Source of the DNA: Streptomyces sp. 1222.5
GTDB taxonomy: Bacteria > Actinomycetota > Actinomycetes > Streptomycetales > Streptomycetaceae
Length of the DNA stretch: 64,000 nucleotides
Reading direction: 5' to 3'
NCBI RefSeq assembly: GCF_900105245.1
Contig: NZ_FNSZ01000001.1
Coordinates: 930,001-994,000, forward strand
The notes beneath the pieces were generated by a model. The model made no database searches, had not been told where the DNA came from, and was given only the letters and a program-made list of their open reading frames with translations. Shown here piece after piece: positions 60,344-64,000 of the stretch (positions within the stretch are counted from its first letter, which is position 1; each line of letters opens with the position of its first letter). The translations under genes were made by a program, and so were the position numbers.

Positions 60344-61417
60344 TCAGATGGGACGTGCTCTCCTGGCCCGGTGGTGCAGGGTGGCCGCGGCCAGTAGGCC
60401 CAGCGCGACGGTCGCGCCGGCGAGGAGAATCCCGGAGAGGGCCGGCTCACCGGGAAGTGCGGATCCGTGTATCCAGCGGATGGTGAAGTTGGTACTCGCC
60501 GCTATGGGGAAGCTGAAGATCCACAGGCCCGGATGGAACGCGGGCTGGCGCAGCTCAGGGAGGAGGAAGACGACGAGGAGGACGGTGAAGAGCAGGGCCC
60601 CGGCGAAGCCGTAGCCGACGGCATCGAAGACGCCCTTGTGAACGGCGGTCCAGGCGATTCCGCCCGTCGCGGGGGGAATGGTCAGGACAGTGAGTGCGGG
60701 GCGGGCGGGCCCGGGCAGGGGGCCGTTGGTGACGAGGCTGCCGAGAATGACGGTGCCGAAGGCGAGCCAGTACAGCAGCCCCACCGCGAAGGCCGCGTCG
60801 GCGACGCCGGGAAGTCTGAGCGTGGAGGCCATGGCGCTGGCGACGAAGGGGGCGGAGGAGACGGGCAGCAGATAGCCCGGGTGCAGAGTGGCACTGCTCA
60901 GGGCGCCCGTGAGCCAGTGGGCAAGCAGGCGTGCGGCGATCAGGGCGGCCGCGGTGAGGAACACCGCGTAGGCCCAGCGTGCCCCGGTGAGCCCGAACCG
61001 GGAGAAGTGGCCGACGATCAGCATGCCGATGATGGGGACGTACCCAAGGGCGAAGCCCTGGCCGGGATGGCGCAGGTCGTGGCGCAGATTGCGCCATCGG
61101 GCCCCGCCATGGCTGAGGTACTGGGCCAGCAGAACCAGCCAGATGAGACCGCTGACCGTGAACAGCGTGTCGCTGACCGGCAGAGCGGGCGAAAAGGTGG
61201 TTGCCGCCGCCTGCCAGGCTCCGCCGAGGCCGGCTGTGCCGAGGGAGACGGACAGCAGCCCGATCCTTGCGGCGCGGGTCGCGTGGCGACCGTGGGTGTC
61301 GGCGACGGTGTCGGTGGCCGTCCGCGGCCGCCCGCTGTCACGCGGGGCTGGACGGGCTCGCCCGCTGCCACGCGGGGCCGTACTGGTGTGCTCTGTCGTG
61401 TCGACCATGTCGGTCAT
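60344..61417 (-). CDS. TDT family transporter (TehA/SLAC1-like)
   Basis: A 357-residue membrane protein with ten hydrophobic segments. The helix pairs (GYVPIIGMLIVGHFSRFG; GYLLPVSSAPFVASAMAS; YGFAGALLFTVLLVVFLLPEL; GLWIFSFPIAASTNFTIRWI) match the TehA/SLAC1 fold. Members move anions or tellurite-related species, or C4-dicarboxylates. A hydrophilic tail of about 50 residues precedes the first helix and has a short repeat (APRxSGR x2). Substrate cannot be set from sequence. Confidence 0.8.
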   Translation of the reverse strand: MTDMVDTTEHTSTAPRGSGRARPAPRDSGRPRTATDTVADTHGRHATRAARIGLLSVSLGTAGLGGAWQAAATTFSPALPVSDTLFTVSGLIWLVLLAQYLSHGGARWRNLRHDLRHPGQGFALGYVPIIGMLIVGHFSRFGLTGARWAYAVFLTAAALIAARLLAHWLTGALSSATLHPGYLLPVSSAPFVASAMASTLRLPGVADAAFAVGLLYWLAFGTVILGSLVTNGPLPGPARPALTVLTIPPATGGIAWTAVHKGVFDAVGYGFAGALLFTVLLVVFLLPELRQPAFHPGLWIFSFPIAASTNFTIRWIHGSALPGEPALSGILLAGATVALGLLAAATLHHRARRARPI

Positions 61418-61489
61418 GGGGAACCTCTAGGGGAATGCTGAGGGCGCGGGCCGGGACCCGTCCGCTCGACGGCGCGGGTCGCGGCGTGG

Positions 61490-62506
61490 TCAGGCGGCCA
61501 TGTCCAGGACGACGCGGAAGCGTGCCTTGCCCGAGAGCATCCGCTCGTAGGCGTCCATGGCGTGGGTGAAGGGCATGGTCTCGGTGGAGGGGCGGATACC
61601 GTGGGCGAGGCTGAAGGCGAGGTTGTCCTCGTTCTGGATCGATGATCCGGTCAGGCTGCCGACGATGCGACGGGTACCGAAGATCAGGTCGGCTGTGGCG
61701 ACCGTCAGCGGATCGGGGGCGGCGCCGACCACCACCAGCGTGCCGCCCGGGGCCAGCCCTCGGACCAGGGGGTTCATCGACGTGCCGCTGGACGCGGTGG
61801 CGACTATGACCGATGCGCCGCCCAGGTCGGCAAGCGCCGTGCCGGGGTCGGTGCCGGTGCTGTCTATGTACTCGTCGGCGCCCAGCTCCCTGGCGAGAGC
61901 CTCCTTCTCCTGGCCGCGGGCGATGGCGACCACACGGTGTCCGAGGCCGCGGGCGTACTGGAGGGCCAGATGACCCAGCCCGCCGATCCCCTGCACGGCG
62001 ACCAGCGCGCCCGCGCGGGCAGGGGCCTGTTGGAGTGCAGTGAGGGTGGTCAGGCCGGCACACAGCAGCGGAGCCGCCTCGACGGCCGGCATGCCGTCGG
62101 GGATGCGCACCAGTCCGCTCGCGCGGGCGTACGTCACCTCCGCGTATCCGCCGTCGGTGGTGGTGCCGGTCTGTTCCTGGTTCAGGCAGTTGACGAAGTC
62201 GCCGCGGCGGCAGGGCTCGCACTCCCAGCAGTGTCCGTTCAGGAAGCCGACGCCGACGCGGTCGCCGGGCCTCCAGGCGGTGACACCCGCGCCCACGGCA
62301 TCGATCACGCCGACGATCTCGTGGCCGGGAACCACCGGATGGGACGGGTCGGGGCGCAGTCCCTCCACGGCCAGCACGTCGGAGTGGCAGACATCGCACG
62401 CCTCCACTCGGAGGCGGACGTGTCCGGGCTCCGGCTCGACCAGCTCGCGCTCGACGAGCCGGAGCTGGTGGACGCCGGTGGCCTCGAATGCTCGGTACGC
62501 GGACAT
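61490..62506 (-). CDS. zinc-dependent alcohol dehydrogenase
   Basis: A 338-residue MDR enzyme. The catalytic Zn ligands are in CDVCHSDVLAVEG and VPGHEIVGVI. The structural Zn site is HCWECEPCRRGDFVNC with four Cys. GIGGLGHLALQYARGLG is the NAD(P) loop. It should interconvert alcohols and aldehydes/ketones. The ATG at 62506 has GAGGAG eight bases upstream. It is divergent from a TetR gene, with a TGACCGGTCA palindrome in between. Confidence 0.88.
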   Translation of the reverse strand: MSAYRAFEATGVHQLRLVERELVEPEPGHVRLRVEACDVCHSDVLAVEGLRPDPSHPVVPGHEIVGVIDAVGAGVTAWRPGDRVGVGFLNGHCWECEPCRRGDFVNCLNQEQTGTTTDGGYAEVTYARASGLVRIPDGMPAVEAAPLLCAGLTTLTALQQAPARAGALVAVQGIGGLGHLALQYARGLGHRVVAIARGQEKEALARELGADEYIDSTGTDPGTALADLGGASVIVATASSGTSMNPLVRGLAPGGTLVVVGAAPDPLTVATADLIFGTRRIVGSLTGSSIQNEDNLAFSLAHGIRPSTETMPFTHAMDAYERMLSGKARFRVVLDMAA

Positions 62507-62580
62507 GACGCTTCTCCTCGGTGCTGCCTCTGCCGGCACGGGGAGGGCCGAGGACTTGGGGCGGGTACCTGTGTTCAATA

Positions 62581-62590
62581 TGACCGGTCA
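62581..62590. promoter_or_regulatory. TetR-type operator between ADH and TetR genes
   Basis: TGACCGGTCA, a perfect 10-bp palindrome in an AT-rich context (ATA on one side, CTTTAAAATT on the other). It lies 75 bp from the ADH start and 140 bp from the TetR start. Confidence 0.6.
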
Positions 62591-62729
62591 CTTTAAAATT
62601 CGTCAAGCGGTACCGACAGCCGAACCGCAGGCCATGTGCCGTCGTGGACGGGCGCTGCTTTCCCTGCTGGCTCGGGTTTGACCCAAGGGAAGGCGACCGG
62701 ACATATTGGCTTTTGAGGTGGTGGTGAGG

Positions 62730-63302
62730 ATGGCACGCGCGTCCAAGCGCGAGGAGATCGCGCAGGCAGCCCTGGAGCAGTTCCGTACGCGGGGCTTCAA
62801 TGCCACGGGGATCAGCGACATCACCTCGGCGGCGGGGGCTCCGAAGGGCTCGTTCTACAACCACTTCGCCAGCAAGGAGGAGAGCGCCCTCGAGGCGCTG
62901 AGCCGCTACGCCGCCGGGTTGCGGTTCGACATGCTCGACACGCCAGGACGCCCTGCGCTGGAGCGGCTGCGGGCGCACTTCGAGTTCCTGGGCGCGGACA
63001 CCGTCGACAGCGGCTTCGCCCGCGGATGCCTGGTCGGCAACCTCGGCGCCGAGGTGGGGGACCACTCCGAGGAGATCCGCTCCGCCGTTCAGGGCGGCTT
63101 CCAGCGGTGGGCCACGCGCATCCGGCAGGTGCTCACCGAAGCCAAGGAAGCGGGAGAGCTGAATGCCGCTCTCGATGTCGAAGAGGCCGCGCTGTTCATC
63201 CTCAGCGCCTGGGAGGGCACGCTGATCGCTGCCCGTGCGGACAAGTCCTCCGCTCCCTTGGACGCCTTTTTCCGCATGGTCTTCGACGTCCTTCTGCGCT
63301 GA
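62730..63302 (+). CDS. TetR family transcriptional regulator
   Basis: A 190-residue repressor. The HTH reads FNATGISDITSAAGAPKGSFYNHFASKEESAL, and the C-terminal domain has ARGCLVGNLGAEVGDHSEEIRSAV, a block seen in TetR_C_13-type regulators. GAGGTGG lies upstream of the ATG at 62730; a TTG at 62706 is also in frame. It probably represses the divergent alcohol dehydrogenase, sensing its substrate. Confidence 0.87.
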   Translation: MARASKREEIAQAALEQFRTRGFNATGISDITSAAGAPKGSFYNHFASKEESALEALSRYAAGLRFDMLDTPGRPALERLRAHFEFLGADTVDSGFARGCLVGNLGAEVGDHSEEIRSAVQGGFQRWATRIRQVLTEAKEAGELNAALDVEEAALFILSAWEGTLIAARADKSSAPLDAFFRMVFDVLLR

Positions 63303-63354
63303 TCCCCGCTGAGGATCCGCAGGCGTCGCACCACGGTTCCTGGTCGGAGGGGCG

Positions 63355-63999
63355 CTACGGGTGCTGTGACGGGAGGGCTTGCTCGGTCCAGACCGTCTTC
63401 CCGTTGTCGGTGTAGCGGATACCCCAGTTGTGTGCGAGCTGGGCGCAGATGAACAGGCCGCGGCCGCCTTCGTCGACCGTCCGGGCGTGGCGCAGCCGCG
63501 GAGCGGAGATGCCGGAGTCGTGGACCTCGCAGGTGAGCGTCCGGTCGTTGATGAGGCGCAGTTGCACGGGCGGCGCGCCGTACCGCAGGGCGTTGGTGAC
63601 CAGCTCGCTGACGATTTCCTGGGTGTCGTAGGCAGCGTCCTCGTCCACGCCCCAGTCGGTCAGTTGGCGCCGTGCGTGGCGCCGCGCGAGGGCAGGAGCG
63701 GTGGGCTCATCGTCCAGCGGCCAGGTGACGACGCGGTCGGCGGGGAAGGGGCGGGTGCGGGCGAGGAGAAGGATGGCGTCGCCGGGAAGAGCATCGGTCC
63801 GGAGTCGGTAGAGGATGTCGTCGCACAGGTCCTGCAGGGGCCGCTCGGTGTCGGCGAGCAAGCGCTGAAGCGGCTGCGTGTCGCTTGTGCCGTCCTCGGG
63901 CCGTGCCGCAGACAGGAGCGAGGCCGTGTAGAGGGCGAGCACGTCTCCATCGCCCAGAGTGACGGTGGTGGCGGCGTACGGGGGCCCTCCCCTGTCGCC
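63355..63999 (-). CDS. SpoIIE-type phosphatase/HATPase protein, C-terminal part (5' end outside window)
   Basis: The frame is open up to the right edge. The upper part (TTVTLGDGDVLALYTASLL ... LCDDILYRL ... GDAILLLARTRP) matches the last strands of a PP2C/SpoIIE phosphatase domain. The second part is an anti-sigma-factor-like HATPase: EIVSELVTNALRYG (N box), CEVHDSGISAP (G1) and EGGRGLFICAQLAHNWG (G2). Such fusions act as both phosphatase and kinase in streptomycete anti-anti-sigma switches. The end is a convincing stop. Sensor domains expected at the N-terminus are outside the window. Confidence 0.85.
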   Translation of the reverse strand, partial: GDRGGPPYAATTVTLGDGDVLALYTASLLSAARPEDGTSDTQPLQRLLADTERPLQDLCDDILYRLRTDALPGDAILLLARTRPFPADRVVTWPLDDEPTAPALARRHARRQLTDWGVDEDAAYDTQEIVSELVTNALRYGAPPVQLRLINDRTLTCEVHDSGISAPRLRHARTVDEGGRGLFICAQLAHNWGIRYTDNGKTVWTEQALPSQHP

Positions 64000-64000
64000 G

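Noticed and set aside
61320..61380. Direct repeat (CCCGCTGYCACGCGGGG twice) in the first part of the TDT transporter gene
   Set aside because: It encodes a repeated APRxSGR in a flexible tail. This is low-complexity coding sequence, not a mobile or regulatory repeat.

Overview
The window is a 64 kb piece of a Streptomyces-type actinomycete chromosome. The evidence is a very high GC content with G/C-rich third positions, GTG and TTG starts, AGGAGG-like ribosome sites, several probable leaderless transcripts, many TetR/GntR/LacI/HxlR regulators, secreted and lipoprotein genes, and typical streptomycete families (WGR/propeller protein, DUF2071, Dyp peroxidase, SpoIIE/HATPase protein). No tRNA, rRNA, CRISPR array, prophage or intact insertion sequence was seen. 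Both ends cut through a gene: a STAND-type WD40 protein on the left and a SpoIIE/HATPase protein on the right.

Layout. 0-8 kb: WD40 protein, acetyltransferase, a secreted protein, a CDF metal exporter and an FAD oxidoreductase, plus a 25-codon gene for a bL37-like ribosomal protein. 8-16.5 kb: Gre-family factor, ClpC-like ATPase, Dyp peroxidase, and a SnoaL-like gene behind a SoxR/MerR-type operator promoter; then a hotdog thioesterase, a Nudix-like protein, a lipid kinase and an alkyl-DHAP-synthase-like enzyme. The last two lie divergent from a TetR-glpD operon and together suggest a glycerol(ether)-lipid locus. 18.7-25.9 kb: WGR/propeller protein, ABC-F protein with a possible leader peptide, an IS5-family transposase remnant, a threonine-dehydratase-like enzyme with its YheO/DauR-type regulator, and an SDR behind two TetR-type operators. 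26.2-31 kb: nucleobase permease, amidohydrolase and TauE/SafE exporter in one operon, and a LacI regulator.

31-35.3 kb is an accessory, decayed region. A two-gene module (membrane TolB-N/TPR-like protein plus lipoprotein) sits between a NACHT-type remnant and a frameshifted NB-ARC remnant whose P-loop lysine is lost. 35.3-42.3 kb: GCS2-type ligase, S41 protease, HxlR/azoreductase pair, two tandem secreted SH3-like proteins, then a soluble Cache protein and GntR regulator divergent from a complete potABCD-like polyamine uptake operon (42.3-46.4 kb). 46.4-52 kb holds small membrane and hypothetical proteins, an ORF that appears to fuse two neighbouring genes, a CBS protein and a DMT transporter. 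52-64 kb is a run of regulator/enzyme pairs with readable operators (TetR-NmrA, TetR-alpha/beta hydrolase, TetR-ADH), plus a polysaccharide deacetylase lipoprotein, AhpD-like and pirin genes, an SDR broken in its nucleotide-binding motif, an enoyl-CoA isomerase and a TDT transporter.

Strongest signals for follow-up are the accessory module among dead STAND genes, the ether-lipid-like locus, the SoxR-type promoter of the SnoaL gene, the ABC-F leader, and several clean operators with or without an adjacent regulator. All functional calls rest on reading motifs by eye; no database search was run.
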